64,000 nucleotides of DNA from the NCBI GenBank assembly GCA_937915375.1, contig CALDMO010000002.1:32685-96684 (forward strand). The letters are read 5' to 3'. Every line of letters begins with the position of its first letter. The stretch's first letter is position 1. Source of the stretch: an uncultured Marvinbryantia sp. (GTDB lineage: Bacteria; Bacillota; Clostridia; Lachnospirales; Lachnospiraceae). The position numbers and the translations under genes were made by a program. Positions 25,156 through 34,264 of the stretch are shown piece after piece. Below the pieces are notes generated by a model that saw nothing but the letters and a program-made list of their open reading frames with translations, was not told where the DNA came from and did no database searches.

Positions 25156-26991
25156 TTACTGGGCGTTTTTCTTGTTAAATGCCGCGCGTTTGCGCATGGT
25201 CGGATCGAGAATTTTCTTACGGATACGCAGACTTTCCGGCGTTACTTCCAAAAGCTCATCAGAATCGATGAACTCCAGCGCTTCTTCCAGACTGAGAACT
25301 TTCGGTGTCGTCAGCTTCAGCGCGTCGTCAGAACCGGAAGCACGCGTATTTGTCAGATGCTTGGTTTTGCAGACGTTCAGTTCGATATCATCTGTTTTGC
25401 CGTTCTGACCAATAACCATACCAGAGTAGACTTTTTCTCCGGCGCCGATAAATAAGGTGCCGCGCTCCTGAGCGTTGAACAGACCGTAGGTAACAGATTC
25501 GCCGGTTTCAAAAGCGATCAGGGAACCCTGCTTGCGGTACTGGATGTCGCCTTTATATGGGCCGTATCCGTCAAATATGGTATTCATGATACCGTTTCCT
25601 TTTGTATCGGTCATGAATTCGCCGCGGTAGCCGATCAGGCCGCGGGATGGAATGGAGAATTCCAGTCTGGTATAACCGCCGCTTGCCGGGCTCATTCCCT
25701 GCAGCTCACCCTTACGGGTGCTGAGTTTATTGATGACTGTTCCGGAAAATTCTTCCGGTACATCGATATAAGCGATTTCCATAGGCTCAAGTTTATGGCC
25801 GCGTTCGTCTTCCTTATAAATGACCTCTGCCTTGCTGACTGCAAACTCATAACCTTCACGGCGCATATTTTCAATCAGAACAGAAAGATGCAGCTCGCCT
25901 CGTCCGGAAACTTTAAAGCAGTCCATATCATCGGTTTCCTCTACGCGAAGACTGACATCGGTATTCAGTTCACGGAACAGACGATCGCGCAGATGGCGGG
26001 AAGTTACATATTTTCCTTCCTGTCCGGCTAACGGACTGTCGTTTACCAGAAAGTTCATAGAGATTGTCGGCTCGGAAATCTTCTGGAACGGGATGGCGTC
26101 TACATGTTCCGGAGAACAGAGAGTGTCACCGATGTGCAGATCCGCGATACCGGAAATTGCTACGATCGAGCCGGTGCCGGCTTCGGAGACATCCACTTTA
26201 TTCAGGCCGTCGAATTCATACAGCTTACTGATTTTTACTTTTTTCTGTTTGTCCGGTTCATGATGGTTGACAAGAATCACATCCTGATTAACACGGATGG
26301 TACCGTTGTCTACTTTGCCGACACCGATACGGCCGACATATTCGTTATAATCGATCGTACTGATCAGAATTTGTGTCGGGGCGCTTTCATTACCCTGCGG
26401 AGCAGGAATGTAGTCAATAATTGTCTCGAAAAGGGGCGTCATATCGCGATGTTCTTCGGAAAGCTCCAGAACAGCATAGCCCGATTTTGCGGAAGCATAC
26501 ACGAACGGACAGTCAAGCTGCTCATCGGACGCGTCCAGATCCATGAACAGTTCCAGGATTTCATCGATGACTTCGGCAGGTCTTGCTTCCGGTCGGTCAA
26601 TTTTATTAATGCAGACGATAACCGGAAGGGAAAGTTCCAGAGCTTTTCGCAGTACAAATTTTGTCTGCGGCATGGAACCTTCAAAGGCGTCTACGACAAG
26701 GATTACGCCATCTACCATTTTCAGAACACGTTCCACCTCGCCGCCGAAATCAGCGTGGCCCGGTGTATCGATAATATTGATTTTGTAATCTTTATAGTAA
26801 ACAGCGGTATTTTTGGAGAGAATCGTGATGCCGCGTTCACGTTCAATGTCGTTGGAGTCCATAACGCGCTCGGCAACGGCCTGATTTTCACGAAATACAC
26901 CGCTCTGTTTTAATAACTCGTCTACTAATGTAGTTTTGCCGTGGTCAACGTGAGCGATAATGGCAATGTTACGGATATTTTCTCTTTTCAT
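25156..26991 (-). CDS. typA: translational GTPase TypA/BipA
   Basis: This 611-residue GTPase related to EF-G and LepA acts on ribosomes under stress or during assembly. G motifs: AHVDHGKTTL (G1, about residues 14-23), DTPGHADFGGEVERV (G3) and CINKIDRPEARP (G4). The C-terminal domain with IPSRGLIGYRGEFMTDTKG is diagnostic of TypA. Length is normal. It is transcribed alone from a promoter about 160 bases upstream. Confidence 0.96.
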   Translation of the reverse strand: MKRENIRNIAIIAHVDHGKTTLVDELLKQSGVFRENQAVAERVMDSNDIERERGITILSKNTAVYYKDYKINIIDTPGHADFGGEVERVLKMVDGVILVVDAFEGSMPQTKFVLRKALELSLPVIVCINKIDRPEARPAEVIDEILELFMDLDASDEQLDCPFVYASAKSGYAVLELSEEHRDMTPLFETIIDYIPAPQGNESAPTQILISTIDYNEYVGRIGVGKVDNGTIRVNQDVILVNHHEPDKQKKVKISKLYEFDGLNKVDVSEAGTGSIVAISGIADLHIGDTLCSPEHVDAIPFQKISEPTISMNFLVNDSPLAGQEGKYVTSRHLRDRLFRELNTDVSLRVEETDDMDCFKVSGRGELHLSVLIENMRREGYEFAVSKAEVIYKEDERGHKLEPMEIAYIDVPEEFSGTVINKLSTRKGELQGMSPASGGYTRLEFSIPSRGLIGYRGEFMTDTKGNGIMNTIFDGYGPYKGDIQYRKQGSLIAFETGESVTYGLFNAQERGTLFIGAGEKVYSGMVIGQNGKTDDIELNVCKTKHLTNTRASGSDDALKLTTPKVLSLEEALEFIDSDELLEVTPESLRIRKKILDPTMRKRAAFNKKNAQ

Positions 26992-27348
26992 AAATCTTCC
27001 TCTTTATAAATTTTATAAATATTTTGATCAAAAGATACCTTACGGATTGCTTTGCATCTGGTGTTTTTGCCTCTGCATTTTGTTTCGACTGCAACGAAAC
27101 GCGTGTCATCGGCATGCGGCAATCAGGCATCATTCGATAATCTTCACCGGGATTATTCTACCACAATCTCTCGATTTTACAAGGGTTTTTCTGTATCAAA
27201 GGGCATGGATACTGAAAAAAACATCATATTTTGTCAAAATGTTTTCCTGATTATTTCGCATAAAAAAAGAAATGACGGAATAGACATAAGTGTACAGAGA
27301 AATACCATCTGAAGTGATTCAGAACGAAGAAGGGAGAAAGCAATACAT
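26992..27348. promoter_or_regulatory. divergent region with typA promoter
   Basis: On the minus strand TTGTAA (27182-27177) and TAGAAT (27160-27155) are spaced by 16 bases, a good typA promoter that gives a leader of about 155 bases. The leader holds one small hairpin (GTTTCG/CGAAAC). The right-hand part must contain the promoter of the SSB-like gene at 27349, but no clear pair of boxes stood out. Confidence 0.55.
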
Positions 27349-27975
27349 ATGTCAGACAAAATTATTGAAAACAATCAGGTATCTATTATAGGAGAAATTG
27401 TTTCAGAGTTCCAGTTCAGTCATGAGGTCTTTGGGGAGGGCTTTTATGTTGTGGACGTACAGGTAAAACGTCTCAGTGAATCTGCCGACTGCATTCCGGT
27501 AATGATTTCCGAAAGATTGATCGATGTGACGCAGGATTATCGCGGCGAGTTCATTCGTGTTACCGGACAGTTCCGTTCTTATAACCGTCATGAAGAAAAG
27601 AAAAACCGCCTGGTGCTTTCCGTGTTTGCACGTGAGGCAGTCTTTACCGAGGAAGAGCCGGATAAGGTGAAAACAAATCAGATATTTTTAGATGGCTATA
27701 TCTGCAAACAGCCGGTTTACAGAAAAACACCGCTTGGCAGAGAGATTTCTGACATGCTGGTGGCAGTCAATCGTCCGTATGGAAAATCGGACTATATCCC
27801 ATGTATCTGCTGGGGAAGAAACGCCAGATTTACTTCTAATTTTGAAGTGGGAGGCCATGTGCAGATTTGGGGCAGAATCCAGAGCCGTGAATATGTGAAA
27901 AGGATCGAGGGGGATGAAACGGAAAAACGCGTTGCCTATGAAGTCTCTGTCAGCAAGCTGGAATGGATTGGCTAG
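27349..27975 (+). CDS. tandem OB-fold single-stranded DNA-binding-like protein
   Basis: This 208-residue protein has two SSB-like OB folds, about residues 8-95 (NQVSIIGEIVSEF ... RVTGQFRSYN) and 105-205 (NQIFLDGYICKQP ... VGGHVQIWGRIQSREY). The second has the SSB-like sequence YIPCICWGRNARF. It lacks the acidic C-terminal tail of housekeeping SSB, which is encoded elsewhere in the window (53152-53613). A specialised role in DNA metabolism is likely, but its function is unknown to me. Confidence 0.75.
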   Translation: MSDKIIENNQVSIIGEIVSEFQFSHEVFGEGFYVVDVQVKRLSESADCIPVMISERLIDVTQDYRGEFIRVTGQFRSYNRHEEKKNRLVLSVFAREAVFTEEEPDKVKTNQIFLDGYICKQPVYRKTPLGREISDMLVAVNRPYGKSDYIPCICWGRNARFTSNFEVGGHVQIWGRIQSREYVKRIEGDETEKRVAYEVSVSKLEWIG

Positions 27976-28109
27976 AGGTGAATCTGCACGTTGAAGCGTT
28001 GCAATTTCTCAGAAACTGTGTTAAACTGCACTTACTTTAAGCTGATGGGGAAAATGTTTCAGTGAGCAAAGGAAACGGAAGTGCAGTTGCATATGATGAG
28101 AGGTAGTGT

Positions 28110-28607
28110 ATGAAAAAGGGAATTACACATATATTTTGTGGCGAGGGGAAGGGAAAAACGCCCGCAGCAATCGGAATGGGGATCCAGGCCGCTATCGCCG
28201 GCAAACGGGTGATCATCATTGAATTTCTCAAAGGCCGCTATGACGGCCGGAGCGAGTTTATTCAAAGACTGGAACCGGATGTTAAACTGTTTCGCTTTGA
28301 GCGTTCCGATACAGGTTTTGACAGCCTGACAGAACAGGAACGTCAGGAAGAATGCCAGAATATTAAGAACGGACTTAATTTTGCCAAAAAAGTACTCAGC
28401 ACGCAGGGATGTGATGTACTGATTTTGGATGAACTGATCGGGCTCCCGGCTGCAGGGATTATTTCCTGGGAGGAAACCCGCAGTTTGATGCAGCTCAGAG
28501 AAGATGAAATGAACTTGATTATTACCGGAAACGAACAGGGCAGAGAACTGTGGGATTTAGCGGATGAGGTGACGGTGATGCAGTCAATTACACATGAAAA
28601 ACTGTGA
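28110..28607 (+). CDS. P-loop ATP:corrinoid adenosyltransferase-like protein
   Basis: This 165-residue protein begins GITHIFCGEGKGKTPAAIGMGIQ, with a Walker A loop of the CobA/BtuR (CobO) type, and has LILDELIGL as the Walker B region. The family transfers the adenosyl group of ATP to cob(I)alamin. It is slightly shorter than classical CobA, and no other cobalamin genes are adjacent, so a divergent family member is possible. The spacing upstream contains TGAGAGGTAG. Confidence 0.75.
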   Translation: MKKGITHIFCGEGKGKTPAAIGMGIQAAIAGKRVIIIEFLKGRYDGRSEFIQRLEPDVKLFRFERSDTGFDSLTEQERQEECQNIKNGLNFAKKVLSTQGCDVLILDELIGLPAAGIISWEETRSLMQLREDEMNLIITGNEQGRELWDLADEVTVMQSITHEKL

Positions 28608-28636
28608 TTGACAAGGTTTTTTATTGATGGTATGAT
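28608..28636 (+). promoter_or_regulatory. promoter of dapA-dapB
   Basis: A perfect TTGACA (28608-28613) lies exactly 17 bases from TATGAT (28631-28636). The leader to dapA would be about 85 bases. Confidence 0.8.
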
Positions 28637-28647
28637 TATTTCAGATG

Positions 28648-28684
28648 CAGGGCAGGTCGAGGGTCGGCCTCGCCCTGTTTGTGT
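28648..28684 (+). terminator. hairpin at the 5' end of the dapA leader
   Basis: CAGGGC and GCCCTG close a GC-rich hairpin with an inner GAGG/CCTC pairing, followed by TTTGTGTTT. It begins within a few bases of the predicted transcript start. It could terminate upstream readthrough or stabilise the leader; the T run is imperfect. Confidence 0.5.
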
Positions 28685-28728
28685 TTACTGACAACAATTA
28701 TTTTACATATAAATAAGGAGGAGAGAGC

Positions 28729-29619
28729 ATGGCTATATTTACAGGGGCAGGTGTAGCGATCGTTACACCGATGAAAGAAAACGGCGAGGTTCATTTCGAA
28801 AAGTTGGGCGAGCTTCTGGAATATCAGATTGCGAACAGTACAGATGCCATTATTATTTGCGGCACTACGGGAGAATCATCCACACTGACCCATGAGGAAC
28901 ACATGGAAGTGATCAAATATGCGATTGATAAAGTTAATAAACGCATCCCGGTGATTGCAGGAACCGGTTCTAACTGCACAGAAACAGCGGTTATGATGTC
29001 AAAACAGGCAGAGGAATACGGCGCGGACGGCCTCCTGTTGGTGACTCCGTACTATAATAAGGCGACGCAGAAAGGACTGATCCGCCATTATACAACCATA
29101 GCGGAAGCGGTAAACATTCCGATTATCCTGTATAATGTGCCTGGCAGAACTGGCTGCAATATCCAGCCGGAAACCGCAGTTGCGCTGGCAAAAAATGTAA
29201 AGAATATTGTAGCGATCAAAGAGGCCTCCGGAAATATTGCCCAGGTTGCAAAGCTGATGAGCCTGGCGGACGGCTGTATCGATCTTTATTCGGGAGAGGA
29301 CGGACAGGTGGTTCCGGCGCTGTCTCTTGGCGGAAAGGGCGTTATTTCTGTGCTTTCCAATATTGCACCGAAGGAAACACATGATCTTGTACAGTTTTAT
29401 CTGGATGGAAAAACGAAAGAGAGCTGTGAATTGCAGCTTCGCGCGATTCCGTTGGTAGAGGCACTGTTTTGTGAAGTAAATCCGATTCCGGTAAAAACAG
29501 CTCTGAACCTGATGGGATTTGAAGTGGGCCCGCTGCGCGGACCGCTTTGTGAAATGGAAGAGGCAAATGTAGAAAAGCTGGTAAAAGCCATGAAGGATTT
29601 TGGTATTCAGCTGGCATAG
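28729..29619 (+). CDS. dapA: 4-hydroxy-tetrahydrodipicolinate synthase
   Basis: This 296-residue enzyme condenses pyruvate with aspartate semialdehyde, the first committed step of the lysine/diaminopimelate branch. The family motifs CGTTGESSTLTHEEH, LYNVPGRTGCN and the Schiff-base lysine in IVAIKEASG (about residue 164) are present. Normal length; AAGGAGGAGAG site upstream. It is directly followed by dapB. No lysine riboswitch fits in the short leader. Confidence 0.96.
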   Translation: MAIFTGAGVAIVTPMKENGEVHFEKLGELLEYQIANSTDAIIICGTTGESSTLTHEEHMEVIKYAIDKVNKRIPVIAGTGSNCTETAVMMSKQAEEYGADGLLLVTPYYNKATQKGLIRHYTTIAEAVNIPIILYNVPGRTGCNIQPETAVALAKNVKNIVAIKEASGNIAQVAKLMSLADGCIDLYSGEDGQVVPALSLGGKGVISVLSNIAPKETHDLVQFYLDGKTKESCELQLRAIPLVEALFCEVNPIPVKTALNLMGFEVGPLRGPLCEMEEANVEKLVKAMKDFGIQLA

Positions 29620-29630
29620 AGGAGATAAAA

Positions 29631-30389
29631 ATGGTAAAAATAATCATGCATGGATGCAACGGTCATATGGGACAGGTGATTTCCGGACTGATTGCACAGG
29701 ATAAAGATGCCGAGATTGTGGCAGGAATCGATCTTGCCGATGTGCGCGACAACGGTTATCCGGGATTTACAGACATTAACAAATGCGATGTGGAAGCGGA
29801 TGTGATGATCGACTTCTCATCTTTTAAGGCGGCGGACGGCGTTCTGGATTATTGCTGTGAAAGAAAACTGCCGCTGGTTCTCTGCACCACAGGTCTTACA
29901 CCGGAACAGCTTGAGAAGGTAAACAGTTACAGCAAGGATGTGGCCATCCTGCGTTCCGCGAATATGTCGCTTGGAGTAAATGTTTTGCTGAAGCTGCTGC
30001 AGGATGCGGCAAAAGTGTTGGCAGGCGCAGGATTTGATATGGAAATTGTGGAAAAACATCATCGCCTGAAATGTGACGCTCCGAGCGGTACGGCTTTAGC
30101 GCTGGCAGATTCCTTAAACGAGGCGCTGGATGGAAAATATCATTATGTATATGACCGTAGCCAGGTACATCAGCCGCGTGAGGATCTGGAAATTGGCATT
30201 TCCGCGGTACGGGGAGGTACGATTGTCGGGGATCATGATGTGATTTTTGCGGGTCCGGATGAGGTAGTGACATTCAGCCACAGAGCTTATTCGAAAGGCG
30301 TGTTCGGCAAAGGCGCGGTAGAGGCGGCGAAGTTCCTTGCCGGCAAAGGCGCAGGGCTGTATGATATGCAGGATGTGATCAAGGCATAA
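29631..30389 (+). CDS. dapB: 4-hydroxy-tetrahydrodipicolinate reductase
   Basis: This 252-residue NAD(P)H-dependent reductase is the next step after DapA. The N-terminal nucleotide-binding loop is HGCNGHMGQ. The catalytic signature EKHHRLKCDAPSGTA is intact near residues 140-155. It starts 11 bases after dapA with a GAGGAG site and is clearly co-transcribed. Confidence 0.96.
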   Translation: MVKIIMHGCNGHMGQVISGLIAQDKDAEIVAGIDLADVRDNGYPGFTDINKCDVEADVMIDFSSFKAADGVLDYCCERKLPLVLCTTGLTPEQLEKVNSYSKDVAILRSANMSLGVNVLLKLLQDAAKVLAGAGFDMEIVEKHHRLKCDAPSGTALALADSLNEALDGKYHYVYDRSQVHQPREDLEIGISAVRGGTIVGDHDVIFAGPDEVVTFSHRAYSKGVFGKGAVEAAKFLAGKGAGLYDMQDVIKA

Positions 30390-30450
30390 CCAAAAACCTT
30401 ATAAAATACTTAAATTAGTAGAAAAAAGTCTGAAAAAGAAGTGCGTTTTC

Positions 30451-30528
30451 TTGACTTTTTTGATACTAAAAGTATATAGTAAGGACGGAAAGTGAATGTG
30501 TCTCGGCACATTCCCGCGCTGAGCGCGG
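30451..30528 (+). promoter_or_regulatory. promoter and hairpin leader of the lipoprotein gene
   Basis: TTGACT (30451-30456) with TATATA (30473-30478) at 16 bases forms a promoter. Downstream are two tight adjacent hairpins: GAATGTG/CACATTC (30494-30513) and CCGCGC-tga-GCGCGG (30514-30528). Confidence 0.55.
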
Positions 30529-30597
30529 TCGCCTGCAATATATGGTTACTCTTTGGGTGACAGCACAGGGGAATATGAACAATTAGGAGGAATGACC

Positions 30598-31686
30598 ATG
30601 AAGAAAGCTACATTATTTTTACTGGCACTTTCTGTGTCTGTAATGTTATCCGGCTGTAAAAAAGCACCGGCAGAGACAGAGGCGCAGACCGAACCGCCTA
30701 CTGAGACAACGGAGCAAATGACGGAAACAGAAGCGCAGACCGAACCGCCTACTGAGAAAGAAGACAGCATGAACCGCACAAGACGGCTGAAAGGGCTGGT
30801 GAAATCTTCGGATGCTAATACACTGACGATTCAGACAGAGCGCGGCAAGGAACTGAAATTTAAAGTCACCGGAGCAGATATTCAGGTAGCGGGCGGAATT
30901 ACGACGGGCAGCAATGTCACCGTTGTTTATAAAGGAAAGATCAGCGGAGACGATACTTCCGGCGCAACGGTACAGATGGTAATGAATCTGGGTGAAGGCG
31001 AAACCCCGGTTACAGAGGGTGAGCCGATGACAGAGTCCGCAGAGGCAGATCCGAATGCGGGTGCCGGAACGATCGGCGGCACGATCGAAGACTTGACGAT
31101 TGACCGTATGGTAATTGTGGCTGATGACGGAGAGGCTTATTACTTTGCCATGAGTGGCACGGAAGTAAATCTGATGAATGGATTAAAGCAGGGGAATTAC
31201 GTAACGGTTGATTATGAAGGGGATATTTATGGACCGAATCTTGTGAACGCGACAAAGGTTGCTGACAACAATCCGGCCAAAGGCGAGCAGGCAGTAATCG
31301 CCGGACCGTCTCCGGAGGAAGGTTGTTCTTATTTGAACGCCACCGTACAGGATTACAGCATGACTACAATCACCGTTATGACGGATACGGGAGAAGAACT
31401 TACGTTTGATACGACAGACGCGACACATTGTTATATTAACGGCATTATGGCGGGCAATTATGTCACGATTGAATATACAGGCGAACTGAGCGGCAGTGAC
31501 ACCACGGGTGTGACTGTGAAAGCGGTATATGATTATACGGATGAGAATGCGGGAGCGGCAGATATACCGGCAGCAGATAACAGCGCGGCAGATACAGCTG
31601 CAGCGACGGATGATGCCGGCATGGGCTCAGATGGGGATTCTGTAGCGGATGCTCCGGAGAGTGAAACGAACGATCAGGCGGTATAG
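30598..31686 (+). CDS. lipoprotein with three tandem beta-rich repeats
   Basis: This 362-residue surface lipoprotein has a lipobox LSGC ending at C20. A Thr/Glu/Pro linker contains a duplicated TEAQTEPPTE. Three similar domains of about 62 residues follow (66-128, 161-222, 249-311), each with the pattern D-G-E-x-L-x-F ... G-x-x-V-T-V-x-Y-x-G-x-I-x-G. The acidic, alanine-rich tail has no anchor. I do not recognise a named family. The ATG at 30598 follows AGGAGG at seven bases. It is a probable extracytoplasmic binding or structural protein. Confidence 0.75.
   Translation: MKKATLFLLALSVSVMLSGCKKAPAETEAQTEPPTETTEQMTETEAQTEPPTEKEDSMNRTRRLKGLVKSSDANTLTIQTERGKELKFKVTGADIQVAGGITTGSNVTVVYKGKISGDDTSGATVQMVMNLGEGETPVTEGEPMTESAEADPNAGAGTIGGTIEDLTIDRMVIVADDGEAYYFAMSGTEVNLMNGLKQGNYVTVDYEGDIYGPNLVNATKVADNNPAKGEQAVIAGPSPEEGCSYLNATVQDYSMTTITVMTDTGEELTFDTTDATHCYINGIMAGNYVTIEYTGELSGSDTTGVTVKAVYDYTDENAGAADIPAADNSAADTAAATDDAGMGSDGDSVADAPESETNDQAV
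30682..30757 (+). repeat. 25-bp direct repeat within the lipoprotein gene
   Basis: A perfect 25-base repeat starts at 30682 and again at 30733, a period of 51 bases (17 codons). It encodes the duplicated AQTEPPTE linker, so it is a site where copy number could vary by slippage. Confidence 0.8.
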
Positions 31687-31729
31687 ATAAAAAGCGGGCA
31701 GCGCCTGCGGTAAATAAGAATAGGTGGAG

Positions 31730-31780
31730 GCGCTGCTGCAAGAAATCAAGGGAAGTTTTCTGATTTGCAGCAGCGCTTTA
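31730..31780 (+). terminator. terminator after the lipoprotein gene
   Basis: GCGCTGCTGCA (31730-31740) pairs with TGCAGCAGCGC (31766-31776), with further AAATCA/TGATTT pairing inside. Confidence 0.75.
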
Positions 31781-31825
31781 TCATTGTTTTGTAAAAGATA
31801 GTTTGAGGGTTACATGGAGGAAAAG

Positions 31826-32692
31826 ATGAGCAAGATAGCAATTATTACAGACAGTAATAGCGGGATTACGCAGGCAGAGGCGAAGGAACTGGGAATCTTC
31901 GTATTGCCGATGCCGTTTTTTATTGACGGAGAGCAGTATTTGGAGGATATTAATCTGGCGCAGGAAGAGTTCTACAAAAGATTGTCGGAAGATGCGCAGA
32001 TCAGTACATCCCAGCCGTCGCCGGGCGCTGTGCTTGATTTGTGGAAGCAGGTGTTAGAAGAGTATGATGAGATTATACATATCCCGATGTCAAGAGGTCT
32101 TTCCGCTTCCTGTGAAACAGCAATGGCATTGGCACAGGAGTATGAAGGGAAAGTATATGTGGTAAATAATCAGCGTATTTCCGTGACACAGCGACAGTCT
32201 GTGTTGGACGCTATGCTTTTGGCGCAGAGGGGAAAAACAGCTGCGGAAATTAAAAAGATTCTCGAAGAGATGAAATTGGATGCAAGTATTTATCTGACGC
32301 TGGAGACGCTTAAATACCTGAAAAAAGGCGGACGTATCACACCGGCTGCTGCAGCGATTGGTACAATTTTAAATCTAAAGCCGGTACTGCAGATTCAGGG
32401 GGAAAAGCTGGACGCGTTTGCCAAGGCGAGAGGAAAAGCAAAGGCAAAGAAAATCATACTGGAAGCAGTTCATAAGGATTTGGACGAGCGTTTTGCGGCA
32501 GAAGTGGCAGCGGGAGAAATGGTGATTAGCGCGGCATACGGCGGCAATTATGAAGAGGCGCAGGAGTGGCTGCGGGAAATTAAGGAAAGTTTTCCGGGAT
32601 GGGATTGCTATATGGCGCCGATTTCTCTAAGTGTTGCCTGTCATATTGGAAACGGTGTTCTGGCGTTGACTTGTCAGAAAAAAGTGATTTAA
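31826..32692 (+). CDS. DegV family fatty-acid-binding protein
   Basis: This 288-residue two-domain protein starts KIAIITDSNSGI and contains STSQPSPG, both DegV signatures, plus the helix-rich region LETLKYLKKGGRIT. DegV/FakB proteins bind a fatty acid for phosphorylation by FakA; no kinase gene is nearby. Start at ATG 31826 is preferred, because TGGAGG lies just upstream and the ATG at 31814 overlaps that site. Confidence 0.9.
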   Translation: MSKIAIITDSNSGITQAEAKELGIFVLPMPFFIDGEQYLEDINLAQEEFYKRLSEDAQISTSQPSPGAVLDLWKQVLEEYDEIIHIPMSRGLSASCETAMALAQEYEGKVYVVNNQRISVTQRQSVLDAMLLAQRGKTAAEIKKILEEMKLDASIYLTLETLKYLKKGGRITPAAAAIGTILNLKPVLQIQGEKLDAFAKARGKAKAKKIILEAVHKDLDERFAAEVAAGEMVISAAYGGNYEEAQEWLREIKESFPGWDCYMAPISLSVACHIGNGVLALTCQKKVI

Positions 32693-32732
32693 GAATACGG
32701 TGATTTACAGATAAATATCTGACCATGAAATA

Positions 32733-32780
32733 AACGGCGAAGCCTTCAGAGAAAATGAAGTGTTCCGCCGTTTGTACTTT
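32733..32780. terminator. bidirectional terminator between degV-like and DUF1846 genes
   Basis: AACGGCG (32733-32739) and CGCCGTT (32766-32772) close a stem with inner CTTCA/TGAAG. A T run follows on the plus strand. The two flanking genes converge here. Confidence 0.8.
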
Positions 32781-32782
32781 TT

Positions 32783-34264
32783 TTAATGAAACGCAATCTG
32801 TTTATTTTCATAATGCGGCTCGCTGGTCAGCTGAATAGAAAGCTTCTGAAAAGTTTTGATATCGACTGGAGAGAGCATTACGGATGTGTGTACCTGACAT
32901 CCGGCCAGTTTTGGAATTTGTTCCAGAGCCAAAAGGGCCGTTTTGCTGCGGGAAGCGCTGATGGACAAAGCAATCAGCACCTCATCTGTATGCAGACGAG
33001 GGTTTTTACTGCCGAGGTAAGAAGTCTTAAGACGCTGGAGCGGCTCGATGGCAGAAGGAGAGATTACGTGTTTTTCGTGACTGATCCCTGCCAGATCCTT
33101 TAAAGCGTTCAGCAAAAGCGCAGCAGAAGCGCCCAGAAGTTCAGAGGTTTTTCCGGTAACGATCCGACCGTCCGGCAATTCCAGCGCTGCCGCCGGCCCG
33201 CCGGTTTTTTCACTGCAGGAAAGCGCGGCAGTGACAACGCGCCGGTCTTCTTTTGTGGTTCCGGCCTGCTTCATGATCAATTCGATTTTGTAGGCTTCTT
33301 CTTCCGTTCCGGTACCGGCTGCCAAAGCATTGAGCGCATGGTAATAACGGCGTATGATTTCCTGACGGGATGCTTCGCAGCAGATGGCATCGTCGCAGAT
33401 ACAATTTCCTACCATATTGACGCCCATGTCAGTCGGAGATTTATACGGGCTCTCTCCGGCGATTTTTTCAAACATGGCGTTTAATACCGGAAAGATTTCC
33501 ACATCACGGTTGTAGTTGACTGCTGTTTTTCCGTAGGCTTCCAGATGGAAAGGATCGATCATGTTTACGTCGTTCAGATCGGCGGTCGCTGCCTCATAGG
33601 CCAGATTGACCGGATGTTTTAAGGGAATGTTCCAGATGGGGAACGTTTCAAATTTGGCATAACCGGCACGGATACCGCGTTTGTATTCGTGATACAGCTG
33701 AGAGAGACAGGTTGCCATTTTTCCGCTGCCAGGTCCTGGTGCAGTTACAACGACGAGAGGACGGGTTGTTTCAATGTAATCATTTTTCCCATATCCTTCG
33801 TCGCTGACGATCAGCTGAGTATTACTTGGATAACCGGGGATGATATAGTGAGTATAGACTTTGATGCCGAGTTTTTGCAGGCGACTGCGGAACAGGTCGG
33901 CAGCGCTCTGTCCGGAATATTGAGTGATCACAACGCTTCCTACGTATAAGCCGCGTTCCTCAAACAGATTGATCAGACGGAGTACGTCGGAATCATAGGT
34001 AATGCCGAGATCGCCGCGCACTTTGTTTTTTTCAATATCACCGGCGCTGATCACGATGACGATTTCCGCTTGGTCGGCGAGCTGCATCAGCATTCGCAGC
34101 TTGCTGTCCGGTTCAAAACCCGGAAGTACCCGGGCAGCGTGATAATCGTCATAAAGTTTGCCGCCGAATTCCAGATACAGCTTGTTGCCAAACTGACTGA
34201 TGCGGTTTTTAATATGTTCTGACTGCATGGTCAGATATTTTTCATTGTCAAATCCGATTTTCAT
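32783..34264 (-). CDS. DUF1846 family protein
   Basis: This 493-residue protein starts MKIGFDNEKYLTMQSEHI and contains FGGKLYDDYHAARVLPGF and VTAPGPGSGKMATCLSQLYHE, which are diagnostic of DUF1846. The latter resembles a P-loop. The family is widespread in Firmicutes and structurally known, but its function is not established. Length is normal. It has its own promoter region between 34265 and the ftsH promoter. Confidence 0.92.
   Translation of the reverse strand: MKIGFDNEKYLTMQSEHIKNRISQFGNKLYLEFGGKLYDDYHAARVLPGFEPDSKLRMLMQLADQAEIVIVISAGDIEKNKVRGDLGITYDSDVLRLINLFEERGLYVGSVVITQYSGQSAADLFRSRLQKLGIKVYTHYIIPGYPSNTQLIVSDEGYGKNDYIETTRPLVVVTAPGPGSGKMATCLSQLYHEYKRGIRAGYAKFETFPIWNIPLKHPVNLAYEAATADLNDVNMIDPFHLEAYGKTAVNYNRDVEIFPVLNAMFEKIAGESPYKSPTDMGVNMVGNCICDDAICCEASRQEIIRRYYHALNALAAGTGTEEEAYKIELIMKQAGTTKEDRRVVTAALSCSEKTGGPAAALELPDGRIVTGKTSELLGASAALLLNALKDLAGISHEKHVISPSAIEPLQRLKTSYLGSKNPRLHTDEVLIALSISASRSKTALLALEQIPKLAGCQVHTSVMLSPVDIKTFQKLSIQLTSEPHYENKQIAFH

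Noticed and set aside
26104..26913. Long 269-codon open frame on the plus strand inside typA
   Set aside because: It lies antisense within a clearly conserved GTPase gene, has no ribosome-binding site and gives a low-complexity, Phe/Ile-rich product. It is a shadow frame.
28643..28728. Lysine riboswitch before dapA
   Set aside because: The leader is about 85 bases and has one hairpin. The L-box needs roughly twice that length and its conserved core is absent.
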